Shown here: positions 33,384 to 43,195 of the stretch, piece after piece
How positions within the stretch are numbered: the first letter of the stretch is position 1
Layout of the letters: the number at the start of each line of letters is the position of its first letter
Assembly: GCF_014852005.1 (NCBI RefSeq)
Contig: NZ_JACVAU010000006.1
Location: 1-64,000 of the forward strand
Direction of reading: 5' to 3'
DNA from: Pseudoxanthomonas sp. PXM03
GTDB lineage: Bacteria; Pseudomonadota; Gammaproteobacteria; Xanthomonadales; Xanthomonadaceae
DNA: 64,000 bases
The notes under the pieces: model-generated
Databases searched by the model: none
What the model was told of the DNA's origin: nothing
The model's input: only the letters and a program-made list of their open reading frames with translations
Position numbers and translations under genes: made by a program

Positions 33384-34286
33384 ATGTTCTTTCGCAACCT
33401 GACCCTGTTCCGCTTCCCGACTTCGCTGGATTTCTCCCAACTCGACGAACTGCTTCCCGAAGCCGTACTCAAACCGGTCGGCCCACTCGAACTGTCCTCG
33501 CGCGGTTTCATCTCGCCGTTCGGCCGCGGTGACGACACGTTGTCCCACCGCATCAACGACGCGATCTGGCTGAGCGTGGGTGGCGAGGACAAGATCCTGC
33601 CCGGCGCCGTGGTCAACGACCTGCTGCAGAAGAAGCTGCAGGAAATCGAGGCGAAGGAAGGCCGCAAGCCCGGTGGCAAGACCCGCAAGCGACTGAAGGA
33701 CGACCTGCTGCATGAACTGCTGCCGCGCGCCTTCGTCAAACCCTCGCGCACCGACGCGCTGATCGACCTGGAGCACGGCTTCATCGCCGTCGATGCGTCG
33801 TCGCGCAAGACCGGCGAGAACGTGGTGTCGGAAGTCCGACGCGCGCTGGGCAGCTTCCCCGCGCTGCCGCTGAATGCCGAAGTGGCGCCGCGCAGCGTGC
33901 TGACCGGCTGGATCGCCGGCGAACCGCTGCCGGAAGGCCTGTCGCTGGGCGAGGAGTGCGAGCTGAAGGACGCGATGGAAGGCGGCGCGGTGGTGAAGTG
34001 CCAGAACCAGGACCTGCAGAGCGACGAGATCGCCAAGCACCTGGACGCCGGCAAGCAGGTCACCAAGCTGGCGCTGGTGCTGGACGACCACGTGTCGTTC
34101 GTCCTCGGCGAGGACCTGATCGTGCGCAAGCTGAAGTTCCTCGACGGCGCGGTCGACCAGCTCGAGAACACCGAGCACGACGACCTGCGCGCCGAACTGG
34201 ATGCCCGCTTCGCACTGATGTCCGGCGAGGTGAAGCGCCTGTTCCTGATGCTGGAGCACGCGCTCAAGCTCAGCAAGGCGGATTGA
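33384..34286 (+). CDS. rdgC: recombination-associated protein RdgC
   Basis: 300 residues. The N-terminal MFFRNLTLFRF and the ALKPVGP.. LSSRGFISPFGR blocks, SGEVKRLFLMLEHAL near the end and the LP-rich core match RdgC, a ring-shaped dimer that encircles double-stranded DNA and limits RecA. It is a single-gene unit with an inverted-repeat element upstream. Confidence 0.94.
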   Translation: MFFRNLTLFRFPTSLDFSQLDELLPEAVLKPVGPLELSSRGFISPFGRGDDTLSHRINDAIWLSVGGEDKILPGAVVNDLLQKKLQEIEAKEGRKPGGKTRKRLKDDLLHELLPRAFVKPSRTDALIDLEHGFIAVDASSRKTGENVVSEVRRALGSFPALPLNAEVAPRSVLTGWIAGEPLPEGLSLGEECELKDAMEGGAVVKCQNQDLQSDEIAKHLDAGKQVTKLALVLDDHVSFVLGEDLIVRKLKFLDGAVDQLENTEHDDLRAELDARFALMSGEVKRLFLMLEHALKLSKAD

Positions 34287-34354
34287 GCCATCCAGGGAAG
34301 CGGGATCGGGTGCGGCTGAATCGCATCCGCCACCTCCAGCCCGCGCATGCCCAC

Positions 34355-34360
34355 TACAAT
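34355..34360 (+). promoter_or_regulatory. -10 box of a leaderless promoter (YgjP-type gene)
   Basis: TACAAT, seven bases, then ATG 34368. The ATG at 34347 precedes the box and cannot be used from this promoter. Confidence 0.58.
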
Positions 34361-34367
34361 CGTGGGC

Positions 34368-35156
34368 ATGCCTTCGCTGCACTCTCTCCTGATCGCCCGC
34401 GCGCCACGCAGCGTCGAGCGGGACACCATCACCCTGGAACTCGATGACGGACGCATACTTGACGTGCAACGCGTCCGTGATCCCCGTGCGAAGCGCCTCA
34501 AGCTCAGCATCGACGAGCGCGGTGCGCGGCTGACGCTTCCCCTGCGCGCCAGCCTGGTGGCGGGGGACCGCTTCCTGCAGCAACACCGCGACTGGCTCGC
34601 AGCGCAGCTCACCCGGCACGCGCCGGACGACGGGGACGACACCCTGGTGCCCGGCCGGACCGATCGCCTGCCGCTGCGGGGCGAGTATCTGTCACTCCAC
34701 TGGCACGAGGGCCGTTACGCGCGCATCGAGCGGGTCGGTGATGCGCTGCACATGCACACAACGTCGCGGACCAGTGCTGCCAGCCTGCAGCGCACCCTGC
34801 GTGCCTTCTATGAAGCGCAGGCGCGGGCCGACATCGGCCGCTGGCTGCCCGGTTATCTGGCGGGATTGCCACGCGCGCCCCGTCAGATCCGGCTGAAGAC
34901 CATGTCGTCCCAGTGGGGCTCACTGGCTCCCGACGGCACGCTGGCACTGGATCTGGCCCTCGTGCTGGGGCGGCCTTCGGCGTTCGAATACGTGCTCGTC
35001 CACGAGTTGTGCCACCTGCTGCAGGCCAACCATTCGCCGGCTTTCTGGCAGGAAGTGGAAGCGCGCTTCCCCGCCTGGCGCGACGAGCGCGCCTATTTCC
35101 ATGCCGAGGGCCGCCGCCTGAAAGCGCGACTGCACAGGCTGCTGGCCACCCCCTGA
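34368..35156 (+). CDS. YgjP-type (SprT-like/M48-like) metallopeptidase-family protein
   Basis: 262 residues from ATG 34368. The zinc motif is HELCHLLQANHSPAFW, with the third ligand probably His of NHSP, preceded by IRLKTMSSQWGSLAPDGTL, both diagnostic of the YgjP/DUF45 family. Some members have nucleoside-triphosphate pyrophosphatase activity (UTP in E. coli YgjP), so a purely proteolytic role is not certain. The following gene lies 146 bp downstream. Confidence 0.9.
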   Translation: MPSLHSLLIARAPRSVERDTITLELDDGRILDVQRVRDPRAKRLKLSIDERGARLTLPLRASLVAGDRFLQQHRDWLAAQLTRHAPDDGDDTLVPGRTDRLPLRGEYLSLHWHEGRYARIERVGDALHMHTTSRTSAASLQRTLRAFYEAQARADIGRWLPGYLAGLPRAPRQIRLKTMSSQWGSLAPDGTLALDLALVLGRPSAFEYVLVHELCHLLQANHSPAFWQEVEARFPAWRDERAYFHAEGRRLKARLHRLLATP

Positions 35157-35302
35157 GACCGGCCTGCGAACCCGCAGACTTCCGGCGCCGATGTCCGGAA
35201 TGAGACATGCGTCACGAATCAAGAAGACATGCCGGAGATGGCAGGTTCCGCACGGAGAGCGGGCCTGCACTCCGGCACCTCGTCTTCTCCGGTACCCGCC
35301 CA

Positions 35303-35902
35303 ATGACCCGTCCCGCCCCCTCGCGCGCGATTCCCGCGACCCCGGCCGCAACCGGGCCAGTCCGCCAGGCCGACACCGTGGCCTCGCTGAAAGCCTTTTC
35401 GCTGTACGCCATGCCAGGTTCGGAAACCGCCACCAGCCTCGCCGCGCGGCGCGCGCTGATGAGCCGGAAGGGTGTATCCGTGGAGGAGATCAGCGAGCGG
35501 GCGCGGGAACGCCGACGCACAGCCAGCCAGATCCAGCGATTCGATCGCCGCGCCAGACTGCTGGCATTGCTGGTGCCTGCCGCTGCGGCACTGGCCTGGG
35601 TTGGCAGCATCCAGAACTCCCTGCCCACCTTGTTGACCGGCTACGTCCTGTTGGCGCTGGCGGCGGTGGCGCTGCTCGCGCGGCTCACGCGCACGCCGGA
35701 CGCCGCACGCCTTCCACTCGAGCAGTACTACCTGCCGGACGAGCAGCTGGCCAGCGCGGAAGACATCACCCTCCTGCGGCGACTGGCCCAGCAGGATCCC
35801 GAGCTCGACGCGGTCACCACGGCGTGGTGGCGCAGTACCGCGCCGATCCGCAAGGGCGACATCCGGCTGGCGCTGGATTTCCAGCGCGCCAAGCGCGGCT
35901 GA
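35303..35902 (+). CDS. hypothetical membrane protein with two transmembrane helices
   Basis: 199 residues from ATG 35303. A basic, disordered N-terminal half (about 1-80, many Arg and Ala, SERARERRRTASQIQRF) is followed by two adjacent transmembrane segments (LALLVPAAAALAWVGSI and LLTGYVLLALAAVALLA) and a soluble tail with LARLTRTPDAARLPLEQYY. No family is recognised. It is convergent with the alpha/beta hydrolase, with no space between the ends. Confidence 0.6.
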   Translation: MTRPAPSRAIPATPAATGPVRQADTVASLKAFSLYAMPGSETATSLAARRALMSRKGVSVEEISERARERRRTASQIQRFDRRARLLALLVPAAAALAWVGSIQNSLPTLLTGYVLLALAAVALLARLTRTPDAARLPLEQYYLPDEQLASAEDITLLRRLAQQDPELDAVTTAWWRSTAPIRKGDIRLALDFQRAKRG

Positions 35903-36748
35903 TCACTGCCGCAGGAACGCCAGCATCCGTGCGGCGACCGCCGCCGGATCCTCCATGTGCAGGTGATGGGTGCCCGCCAGTACATGCAGGCGCCCATCGG
36001 GCAGCAGCGCGGCGCGCTGTGTCCGCAACGGTTCCGGGAAATAGGCTTGCGGCGGGTCCGCATAGATCACCGTGGTGGGGCATTCGATGCCTGCCACGAG
36101 ACGCGCCAGCTGCGCCTCTGAAAGGCGCTGCGGCGTAGGCAGCGTCAGGCGCGGATCGCTGCTCCAGACGAAGCCGCCCTCCACGGGCCGGACGCCGCGC
36201 TCGACCAGCAACCGGGCGGCAGGCTCGCTCAACTGGTTTGCCTGCATGCGCGCGCGGACCGGCGCGGCCAGGTCGGTGAACACGCGCAGTTGCTTGCCCG
36301 GCAGCGCGCGCGCCGCGGCAATGGCTTCGCGCCATCGGTCGGCCGTGCGCTCGACGGTTTCGGCCAGCCCGCCCAGGGCTTCGATGGCTACCAGCCGGCG
36401 AACACGATCCGGAACGGACGCGGCCACCAGGCTCGCGATGCCGGCACCCATCGAGTGACCGAGCAGCGAGAACGTGTCCCATCCCAGCGCATCCGCGATG
36501 TCGAGCACGGCATTGACCGCCACGCCGCTGGTGTATTCCGCTCCCGGCGCCAGATGCGCACTGCGGCCGTGGCCCGGCAGGTCGGGCGCGGCCAGTTGCA
36601 CCCCGGGCAGGTGGGCGGCCAACGGAATGAAGCTCGCCGCGTTGTCCAGCCAGCCATGCAGGGCGAGCACGCGCGGGCCGTCACCGCCGCCACGAAGTCC
36701 CGTGATCCGGCCCAGTGGAATGTCGACCTCGAACTCGCGCAACATCAT
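35903..36748 (-). CDS. alpha/beta hydrolase
   Basis: 281 residues with the nucleophile elbow LLGHSMGAG (Ser near 96), the oxyanion entry [13 protein letters not shown] and a C-terminal HHLHMED that supplies the catalytic His. The substrate is unknown; this is a typical esterase/acyl-hydrolase. The ATG overlaps the hemH stop (ATGA), so it is translated with the ferrochelatase. Confidence 0.88.
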   Translation of the reverse strand: MMLREFEVDIPLGRITGLRGGGDGPRVLALHGWLDNAASFIPLAAHLPGVQLAAPDLPGHGRSAHLAPGAEYTSGVAVNAVLDIADALGWDTFSLLGHSMGAGIASLVAASVPDRVRRLVAIEALGGLAETVERTADRWREAIAAARALPGKQLRVFTDLAAPVRARMQANQLSEPAARLLVERGVRPVEGGFVWSSDPRLTLPTPQRLSEAQLARLVAGIECPTTVIYADPPQAYFPEPLRTQRAALLPDGRLHVLAGTHHLHMEDPAAVAARMLAFLRQ

Positions 36749-37707
36749 GCGTCGGTGCCGACGGCGCGCTGCGCCAGTGCCGCCAGCGCATCGGCATGGG
36801 CAGGATCGTCATTCAGGCAGGGCAGGTAGCGCAGCTCGCCACCGGCATGCGCGAATTCCTCGGCAAAGCCGATCCCCACCTCCTCCAGCGTTTCCAGACA
36901 GTCGACCGCGAAGCCGGGGCACACCACGTCCACCTTGCGTACCCCGCGCGCAGCGAGTTCGCGCAAGGTCACGTCGGTGGCAGGTTCCAACCAGCGTTCC
37001 TTGCCGAAGCGCGACTGGTAGGTCAGGGTCCATTCGTCGTCGCGCAATCCCAGCGCCTGCACGATGGCGTGCGTGCTCGCTTGGCAGCGTTGCGGATACG
37101 GATCGCCATTGCGGGCAAGCCGCTGCGGCAGTCCGTGATATGAGAACAGCAGGTGCTCGCCGGCACCGTTCGCCCGCCGCCACTGCCGGATCGATGCCGT
37201 CACGGCCGCCAGCCAGCCGGGGTCGACCGAGTAGTCCTCGATGAAATGCACCTCCAGCCCTGCGGCTTCCCGGGTGATCACATCGCGCACGGACTCGGTG
37301 GTGGTGGTGGAGTACTGCGGATACAGCGGCAGCACCACCACACGTTGCACCCCGGCGGCGCGCATCGCCTCCAGGCGCGCGCCCACGGAGGGCTGCCCGT
37401 AACGCATCGCATCGACCACGTGCCAGTCCGGCAGCCGCGCCTGCACCGCTCCGGCCAGCCGACGGGTGTACACGGCGAGCGGCGAACCCTCCGGCATCCA
37501 GATGCTCGCGTACTTGGCTGCGGCCTTGGGACCGCGCAGCGGCAGGATCAGGAAATGCAGCAGCGGGCACCACAGCCAGCGGGTCAGCTGGACCACGCGA
37601 TGGTCGTGCAGGAACTCGGACAGGTACCGGCGCACGGCGGGCGCCGTCGGCGCTTCCGGGGTGCCCAGGTTGACGGCGAGCAAGGCGGTGGGAGAGGTAT
37701 CGGGCAT
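36745..37707 (-). CDS. hemH: ferrochelatase
   Basis: 320 residues. [12 protein letters not shown] at the start, [10 protein letters not shown] with the metal-binding His, [28 protein letters not shown] with the catalytic Glu are all characteristic. The enzyme inserts Fe2+ into protoporphyrin IX at the cytoplasmic membrane, the last haem step. The start follows a CACAAT box after six bases. The following hydrolase gene overlaps its stop. Confidence 0.96.
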   Translation of the reverse strand: MPDTSPTALLAVNLGTPEAPTAPAVRRYLSEFLHDHRVVQLTRWLWCPLLHFLILPLRGPKAAAKYASIWMPEGSPLAVYTRRLAGAVQARLPDWHVVDAMRYGQPSVGARLEAMRAAGVQRVVVLPLYPQYSTTTTESVRDVITREAAGLEVHFIEDYSVDPGWLAAVTASIRQWRRANGAGEHLLFSYHGLPQRLARNGDPYPQRCQASTHAIVQALGLRDDEWTLTYQSRFGKERWLEPATDVTLRELAARGVRKVDVVCPGFAVDCLETLEEVGIGFAEEFAHAGGELRYLPCLNDDPAHADALAALAQRAVGTDA

Positions 37708-37713
37708 CCCGTT

Positions 37714-37719
37714 ATTGTG
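37714..37719 (-). promoter_or_regulatory. -10 box of a leaderless promoter (hemH)
   Basis: CACAAT on the minus strand, six bases, then the hemH ATG at 37707, the same layout as tdk and ttcA. Confidence 0.5.
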
Positions 37720-37877
37720 GCAGAGCCGTGTACGCACACCGATCCGGAAATCCCATTGCAGCGATCGACCTCGCGAACTGCGGCGAGCACCGTCCAGCGT
37801 CAGTGGCGATTCATCCATTCACGCCTATTTTCAAGCGATTGCAGTAACTTGCTGCCAATCCGCTTCTGGAGCCGCCC

Positions 37878-38735
37878 ATGAACCGCACGTCCCGCCGCCT
37901 GCTGCCGCCCACCGCCCTCGCGCTCGCCGCCGCCCTGTTCGCCGGGCAGGCCATCGCAGGTCCGAAGGAGGACGAGCGCGCGAACAACGCGGTGCGCGTG
38001 CTCAACGAAATCCAGCGCATTCCGGAGAACGGCATCCCCGACAAGCTGCTGGACGAAGGCAAGGCCATCATCGTCATCCCGGACACGCTCAAGGCGGGAC
38101 TGGTGATCGGCGGCCGTCGTGGCCACGGCCTGATGTCGGTGAAAAGCGCCGATGGCAGCTGGTCGCAGCCGGTGTTCGTCAAGCTCACCGGCGGCAGCAT
38201 CGGCTTCCAGGCCGGCGTGCAGTCTTCGGACGTGGTGCTGGTGTTCCGCAATGACCGCTCGCTGGACTCCATCGTCAATGGCAAGTTCACCCTGGGTGCG
38301 GATGCCGGCGTGGCGGCGGGTCCGGTGGGCCGCAATGCCAGTGCCGCCACCGATGGCCAGCTGAAGGCCGAAATCTGGTCGTGGTCGCGCGCGCGCGGCC
38401 TGTTCGCCGGCGTCGCACTGGATGGCGCCGTGCTGCAGATCGATGACGAGGCCAACACGTCGGTCTACGGCAGCGCCGCGACGCCACGCGCGATCTTCGA
38501 GAGCCGCGCCGGCCAGCCTTCCAGCGCCGTGGTCGGTTTCCGCGACCAGTTGGAAGAAGTCACCGAACTCGCGCGGGGCAATCGCGGCACCACGGGGACG
38601 TCCACGCAGGTAGCGGCGTCCACGCCCGCCCCCGTCACCGCACCGGTCGTGGTGGAAGCCCCCGCGCAGGCGCAGGGCTTCGAACCGGTGCAGGACGGCG
38701 AAGTACGCACCGAACCGCTGGACGGCAACCCGTAA
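37878..38735 (+). CDS. SYLF-domain (YSC84-like) lipid-binding protein
   Basis: 285 residues with a signal peptide (about 1-27, ending GQAIA). The SYLF/YSC84 domain spans about 45-215: NEIQRIPENGIPDKLLDEGKAI, VIGGRRGHGLMSVKS, VGRNASAATDG and KAEIWSWSRARGLFAGVALDG are its conserved blocks. The last 60 residues are Thr/Pro/Ala-rich linker. Family members bind phosphoinositides or other lipids in eukaryotes; bacterial ones are periplasmic with no firm function. Next comes the tat operon, 84 bp away. Confidence 0.88.
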   Translation: MNRTSRRLLPPTALALAAALFAGQAIAGPKEDERANNAVRVLNEIQRIPENGIPDKLLDEGKAIIVIPDTLKAGLVIGGRRGHGLMSVKSADGSWSQPVFVKLTGGSIGFQAGVQSSDVVLVFRNDRSLDSIVNGKFTLGADAGVAAGPVGRNASAATDGQLKAEIWSWSRARGLFAGVALDGAVLQIDDEANTSVYGSAATPRAIFESRAGQPSSAVVGFRDQLEEVTELARGNRGTTGTSTQVAASTPAPVTAPVVVEAPAQAQGFEPVQDGEVRTEPLDGNP

Positions 38736-38819
38736 CGGAAGTAATGGGCGGTGGATCGCCATCCCGGCGGTCCGCCTGCGCTATCCTGAGCGCCCCGACT
38801 TTTCCAGCGAGTACACACC

Positions 38820-39041
38820 ATGGGCGGTTTGAGCATCTGGCATTGGATCATCGTGCTGGTGGTCGTGTTGCTCGTCTTCGGGACCAAGCGCCTGCGCAAC
38901 GCCGGCCAGGACCTGGGCGAGGCGGTCAAGGGCTTCAAGAAGGGCATGAAGGACGACGACAAGCCGGCCGGCCAGTTGAACGACCAGTCGCGCACCGACG
39001 AGTCCAGCGCCGCCAAAGAGCGCGACCGCGACGCCAACTGA
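38820..39041 (+). CDS. tatA: Sec-independent protein translocase subunit TatA
   Basis: 73 residues. An N-terminal transmembrane helix (about 5-20, [14 protein letters not shown]) is followed by the Tat[25 protein letters not shown] amphipathic motif, split here as [14 protein letters not shown] and [10 protein letters not shown]. It has a charged tail. It forms the pore-like oligomer for folded proteins with twin-arginine signals. First of tatABC; TATCCT upstream is a plausible -10. Confidence 0.96.
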   Translation: MGGLSIWHWIIVLVVVLLVFGTKRLRNAGQDLGEAVKGFKKGMKDDDKPAGQLNDQSRTDESSAAKERDRDAN

Positions 39042-39065
39042 TCGCGCGGCATCGCGGCCGCGGCC

Positions 39066-39536
39066 ATGTTCGACATCGGTTTCAGTGAACTGCTGGTCAT
39101 CGCCATCGTCGCGTTGATCGTACTGGGCCCCGAGCGCCTGCCCAAGGCAGCGCGCTTCGCCGGCCTGTGGGTGCGTCGCGCGCGCGCGCAGTGGTATTCG
39201 GTGAAGGACGAGCTGGAACGCGAACTCGCCGCCGACGAGCTGAAGCGCAACTTGCAGGACGCCAAGGACGCGATGCGCGAGACCGAGCAACGCATCCGCG
39301 ACAGCGCCCGCGAAACCGAGCAGCAGTTCGAGGAAGTGCGCCAGGCCGCGCGCGACGACGCGAAGGCGTTGCATGACGACGTTGCATCGGCGATCACGCC
39401 ACCCGCGCTGGCAAGGCCGCCGGCGGCGACCGGAGAGGTGCCTGACGCTGTCGAAACACCCGCCGGTACGGATGCCACCGACACGCCCGAGACCGGCACC
39501 ACGCCCGACCTGTTCCCGCCGAGGGAGACGCGATGA
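39066..39536 (+). CDS. tatB: Sec-independent protein translocase subunit TatB
   Basis: 156 residues. MFDIGFSELLVIAIVALIVLGPERLPKAARFAG at the N-terminus, split as MFDIGFSELLVI and LGPERLPKAAR, is the TatB hallmark (one helix plus a conserved Glu and Gly-Pro). It is followed by a long amphipathic helical region and a Pro/Thr-rich acidic tail. It recognises twin-arginine precursors with TatC. It is 24 bp after tatA and overlaps tatC by 4 bp. Confidence 0.96.
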   Translation: MFDIGFSELLVIAIVALIVLGPERLPKAARFAGLWVRRARAQWYSVKDELERELAADELKRNLQDAKDAMRETEQRIRDSARETEQQFEEVRQAARDDAKALHDDVASAITPPALARPPAATGEVPDAVETPAGTDATDTPETGTTPDLFPPRETR

Positions 39537-40285
39537 ACCGCGAATCCTCGAACCAGGAAGCCGAAAGCAGCCTGATGGAACACCTGCTGGAGCTGCGCAC
39601 GCGGCTGGTGCGCGGACTGGCGGGCACGGGGGTCATCCTGCTGGCGCTGCTGCCCTTCGTGCGCCAGCTCTACGACCGCCTGGCGCAGCCGTTGATTTCT
39701 CAGCTGCCGGCCGGACAGGCCGCACAGATGATCGCCAGCGACCCGACCTCGGGCTTCTTCGCGCCGATCAAGCTGGCTTTCTTCACCGCCCTGTTCCTGT
39801 CCTCGCCGTGGCTGCTCTACCAGGCGTGGAGCTTCGTCGCGCCCGGGCTGTACAAGCATGAGAAGCGGCTGGCGGTGCCGTTGCTGGCGTCGGCCATCGT
39901 GCTGTTCTATGCAGGCTGCGCGTTCGCGTATTTCCTGGTGCTGCCCAGCGTGTTCCACGCACTGACGGTGTTCACGCCGGACATCGTGACGCTGGCGCCG
40001 GACCCGGCGAAGTACCTGGACTTCGTGATGGTGATCTTCCTGGCGTTCGGCGTGAGCTTCGAGCTGCCGGTGGCGCTGGTGATCATGGTGTTGCTGGGCT
40101 GGGTGACACCGCAGCAACTGCGCGAGGGCCGCGGCTACGCCATCGTCGGCGTGTTCGTCGTCGCCGCGCTGATCACCCCGCCGGACGTGGTGTCGCAGCT
40201 GATGCTCGCCATCCCCATGTGCCTGCTGTACGAACTGGGCATCGTCGCGGCGAGCTGGCTGAAACCGCGCCCCGAGAGCGCCTGA
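39533..40285 (+). CDS. tatC: Sec-independent protein translocase subunit TatC
   Basis: 250 residues with six transmembrane helices. HLLELRTRLVRGL at the N-terminus and PWLLYQAWSFVAPGLYKHEKR are conserved TatC elements. It binds the twin-arginine signal. The start codon overlaps the tatB stop (ATGA). A REP-like palindrome lies 78 bp past the end. Confidence 0.96.
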   Translation: MNRESSNQEAESSLMEHLLELRTRLVRGLAGTGVILLALLPFVRQLYDRLAQPLISQLPAGQAAQMIASDPTSGFFAPIKLAFFTALFLSSPWLLYQAWSFVAPGLYKHEKRLAVPLLASAIVLFYAGCAFAYFLVLPSVFHALTVFTPDIVTLAPDPAKYLDFVMVIFLAFGVSFELPVALVIMVLLGWVTPQQLREGRGYAIVGVFVVAALITPPDVVSQLMLAIPMCLLYELGIVAASWLKPRPESA

Positions 40286-40362
40286 GCAGTCGCGGCAGCA
40301 AGCGCGCCGCAGCGCGCCCGGATGGAGAACCATCGCGCTTTAGCCACCCGGTCGCCTCGTAG

Positions 40363-40380
40363 GGCGGGCCCTGGCCCGCC
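40363..40380. repeat. REP-like palindrome after tatC
   Basis: GGCGGGCC and GGCCCGCC arms separated by two bases sit between the convergent ends of tatC and the BPSS1780-type gene. It is followed by no T-tract, so at most it is a bidirectional RNA-stabilising hairpin. Confidence 0.6.
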
Positions 40381-40398
40381 GCATGGCGATGTCGAAGC

Positions 40399-41280
40399 TC
40401 AGACTTCGATCCTGGTCGGCGCCGCCGATGCACCCGGAGCGACCGCGCCCTCACCCAGCATCTGCCGCCATGCCGCGTACGCCGCACCGGCCAGCACCGG
40501 CATCACCACCGCCATCAGGGTGAACTGCCACAGCCCCATCGCGATGGTCGCGCCCACCGCCAGCGCCAGGATCGAGGCCACGAGCAAGGAGCCGATGCCG
40601 ACCGCGAAGATGGCGATCCCCGCCAGCAGGTAGAACACCAGCATCGCGGTCCAGTTGTGCAGGCAGGCACGCAGGCTGTTGCGCATGGCCTCCATGACAT
40701 GGGTGCCCGAGAAGAGGATCTGCGGCGAGGCGATGAAGGTCATCCACTTCACGGCCACGAAGACGATCGCCACCAGCAGCAGCCACAACAACAGGCGACC
40801 GGCAGGCAGGCCTTCCACCAGGGAAGGATCGGGTTGGCCCCCGGCTTCGGCGATGGTCTGCATCTTCTGGTAGACATCGGCCAGATGCTGCAGTTGTTCG
40901 GTGCCCACCAGGACGAACAGCAGCGTGCCCATCACCAGGGCCGCGAACAATTGCGGCAGCAGGGTGGCCAACAAGGCCGGCGCATGGCCGTCGCGCACGG
41001 GCTGCAGCAGGTTGGAGGGCTGCGCGGCGCGACCCTGGTCCACTTCGCGCACGGCCCAGAGCATGCCTGCGAAGAACAGCGGACCGGCGAGCACCAGCAG
41101 GAACTGCATGGCCACCGTCATGGCAGGCAGCGTGACGGCCACCAGCATCACGCCCATCGACAGCAGGCCCCACAGCACGGCCAGCGTGGCCAGCGGCACG
41201 GGCGCGCGCTTCAGCAGCGCGAAGCCCGCCAGCAGCCATTCCGCGCCGGCACTGGCCGGCACCTTGTTGATCGTCGACAT
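40399..41280 (-). CDS. BPSS1780-family membrane protein
   Basis: 293 residues from ATG 41280. Five to six hydrophobic helices (starts LATLAVLWGLLSMGVMLVAV, FLLVLAGPLFFAGMLW, LLWLLLVAIVFVAVKWMTF) are separated by polar loops. The N-terminal VPASAGAEWLLAGFALLKRAP is a family feature of this conserved, uncharacterised group. Function unknown; probably an inner-membrane protein. It ends 113 bp from tatC in convergent orientation. Confidence 0.8.
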   Translation of the reverse strand: MSTINKVPASAGAEWLLAGFALLKRAPVPLATLAVLWGLLSMGVMLVAVTLPAMTVAMQFLLVLAGPLFFAGMLWAVREVDQGRAAQPSNLLQPVRDGHAPALLATLLPQLFAALVMGTLLFVLVGTEQLQHLADVYQKMQTIAEAGGQPDPSLVEGLPAGRLLLWLLLVAIVFVAVKWMTFIASPQILFSGTHVMEAMRNSLRACLHNWTAMLVFYLLAGIAIFAVGIGSLLVASILALAVGATIAMGLWQFTLMAVVMPVLAGAAYAAWRQMLGEGAVAPGASAAPTRIEV

Positions 41281-41312
41281 CGGGGTTCTCTGGAGAGGGC
41301 GCAGCGGTGGAC

Positions 41313-42062
41313 TCAGCGCGCGTGCAGGCCACGCGCATGGCGGACGAACCGCCGCAATAGTTTGCGGGCTTGCGGCGCCGCCGTCACGCTGCGAGCGATG
41401 CTGCCGGGGCAACGGCCTTCGCTGCGCAGGTGGTCGGCGCGGGCATGCACGTAGCCGCGCATGTGATGGGTGGCGAATTCGGGATGGAACTGCACGCCCC
41501 AGGCGTGGTCGCGCCAGCGGAACGCATGGCAATCGTCCTGCTCGGAACGCGCCAGCACGGTGGCGCCCTCCGGCGGCCGCGCCACGGTCTGCACATGGGT
41601 GGCGTGGGCGGTGAACTTCAGTGGCAGCGCGCCGAACAGCGGGTCGTCCTGCGCCTGCGGATGCAGGTCGATGTGGACGGTGCCGGATTCGCGCCCGGCC
41701 GGGTTGTAGGCCACCTCGCCGCCCAGCGCGTGCGCCAGCAGCTGATGGCCGTAGCAGATGCCCAGCAGCGGAAGGCCTTCATGGGCCGCGTGGCGCAGCC
41801 AGTCCGCACTGCGTTCGCTCCAGTCGGCCCGGTCGGTGACCATCGCGGCCGAGCCGCTGACGATGACGCCGGCAAAGCCTTCGCGGCGTGGCAATGCATC
41901 GCCCCGCTCCACGTTCGCCACCACGGTTTCGTCCGCCTCCAACCCGGCCGCCACGCGGATCCAGTGCGGGAAGCCGCCATACCGTCGCATCGAGCGCACC
42001 GGCTGGCCGGTTTCAACGATGAGGAAAGGGGCTTTCACGGCGGCATCCACGACGGCAAACAT
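41313..42062 (-). CDS. class I glutamine amidotransferase-like protein
   Basis: 249 residues from ATG 42062. The class I triad is complete: GICYGHQ (nucleophile Cys), and VQFHPEF with His and Glu. [10 protein letters not shown] is the oxyanion strand. The length is that of stand-alone GATases related to GuaA N-domains. The partner synthetase domain is absent; some family members act on small amines or in gamma-glutamyl metabolism. It is divergent from glyQ, with 59 bp between starts, sharing a TATAC promoter core. Confidence 0.9.
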   Translation of the reverse strand: MFAVVDAAVKAPFLIVETGQPVRSMRRYGGFPHWIRVAAGLEADETVVANVERGDALPRREGFAGVIVSGSAAMVTDRADWSERSADWLRHAAHEGLPLLGICYGHQLLAHALGGEVAYNPAGRESGTVHIDLHPQAQDDPLFGALPLKFTAHATHVQTVARPPEGATVLARSEQDDCHAFRWRDHAWGVQFHPEFATHHMRGYVHARADHLRSEGRCPGSIARSVTAAPQARKLLRRFVRHARGLHAR

Positions 42063-42121
42063 CAGCGGGAAAAGGGCTTGCCCGTATACTAGCCCGCTTT
42101 TCCGCAGTGCACGATAAGTCG

Positions 42122-43051
42122 ATGACCGGACAGACAATTTCACCGGCAACTTTCCAGGGCCTGACATTCCAGAACCTGATCCAGACGCTGAACCAGTACT
42201 GGGCCGAGCAGGGCTGCGTGCTGATCCAGCCGCTGGACCTGGAAGTGGGTGCCGGCACCTTCCACCCGGCCACGTTCCTGCGTGCGCTGGGGCCGGAGCC
42301 GTGGAATGCCGCCTACGTGCAGCCCAGCCGCCGCCCCACCGATGGCCGCTACGGCGAGAACCCCAACCGCCTGCAGCGCTACTACCAGTACCAGGTGGTG
42401 ATGAAGCCCAACCCCGACAACATCCAGGAGCTCTACCTGGGTTCATTGAAGGCGCTGGGCATCGATCCGCGCGTGCACGACCTGCGCTTCGTCGAGGACA
42501 ACTGGGAGTCGCCCACGCTGGGGGCCTGGGGTCTGGGCTGGGAAGTCTGGTTGAACGGCATGGAAGTCACCCAGTTCACCTACTTTCAGCAGGCAGGCGG
42601 CCTGGAATGCCGCCCGGTGCTGGGCGAGATCACGTACGGGCTGGAACGCCTGTGCATGTACCTGCAGAACTGCGACAACGTGTATGACCTGGTGTGGACG
42701 GTCGGTCCGCAGGGCGTGGTGAAGTACGGCGATGTGTACCACCAGAACGAAGTCGAGCAGAGCACGTACAACTTCGAGCATGCCGATGTGGCCGAGCTCT
42801 TCCACCGTTTCGACGCGTGCGAAAAGGAAGCGCTGAAGCTGGTCGACGTAGGCCTGCCGCTGCCCGCCTACGAGCAGGTCTGCAAGGCCAGCCACAGCTT
42901 CAACCTGCTGGATGCGCGCCGCGCCATTTCCGTGACCGAACGCCAGCGCTACATCCTGCGCGTGCGCAAGCTGGCGCAGGCGGTGGCGGAGGCGTATTAC
43001 GCGCAGCGGGAGAAACTGGGTTTCCCGGGATTGAAGAAAGACACTGAATAA
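42122..43051 (+). CDS. glyQ: glycyl-tRNA synthetase alpha subunit
   Basis: 309 residues. [24 protein letters not shown] starts the class II catalytic domain (motif 1), [19 protein letters not shown] and [21 protein letters not shown] are the highly conserved active-site blocks, and YSYLELY-like linking is normal. With GlyS it forms the alpha2beta2 enzyme charging tRNA-Gly. TATACT at 42085-42090 is a good -10. The start ATG 42122 gives the standard N-terminus. glyS follows after a 144-bp repeat-bearing gap. Confidence 0.97.
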   Translation: MTGQTISPATFQGLTFQNLIQTLNQYWAEQGCVLIQPLDLEVGAGTFHPATFLRALGPEPWNAAYVQPSRRPTDGRYGENPNRLQRYYQYQVVMKPNPDNIQELYLGSLKALGIDPRVHDLRFVEDNWESPTLGAWGLGWEVWLNGMEVTQFTYFQQAGGLECRPVLGEITYGLERLCMYLQNCDNVYDLVWTVGPQGVVKYGDVYHQNEVEQSTYNFEHADVAELFHRFDACEKEALKLVDVGLPLPAYEQVCKASHSFNLLDARRAISVTERQRYILRVRKLAQAVAEAYYAQREKLGFPGLKKDTE

Positions 43052-43053
43052 AG

Positions 43054-43173
43054 CCCCTCTCCCCTCGGGAGAGGGGTTGGGGAGAGGGGCGATGGAGTCC
43101 CGATGGTTTGGCCGTCATGACTCCGCTCGCCCCTCATCCGCCCTTCGGGCACCTTCTCCCGCAGGGAGAAGGG
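43054..43173. repeat. REP-like palindromes in the glyQ-glyS gap
   Basis: A perfect 10-bp hairpin CCCCTCTCCC/GGGAGAGGGG at 43054-43076 is followed by a second, oppositely oriented unit at about 43128-43173 with core CCTTCTCCC GCA GGGAGAAGG and the motif CATCCGCCCTTCGGGCACC. They may modulate the relative level of the two subunits. Confidence 0.75.
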
Positions 43174-43195
43174 AACAACTCAAGGTTGCATGCAC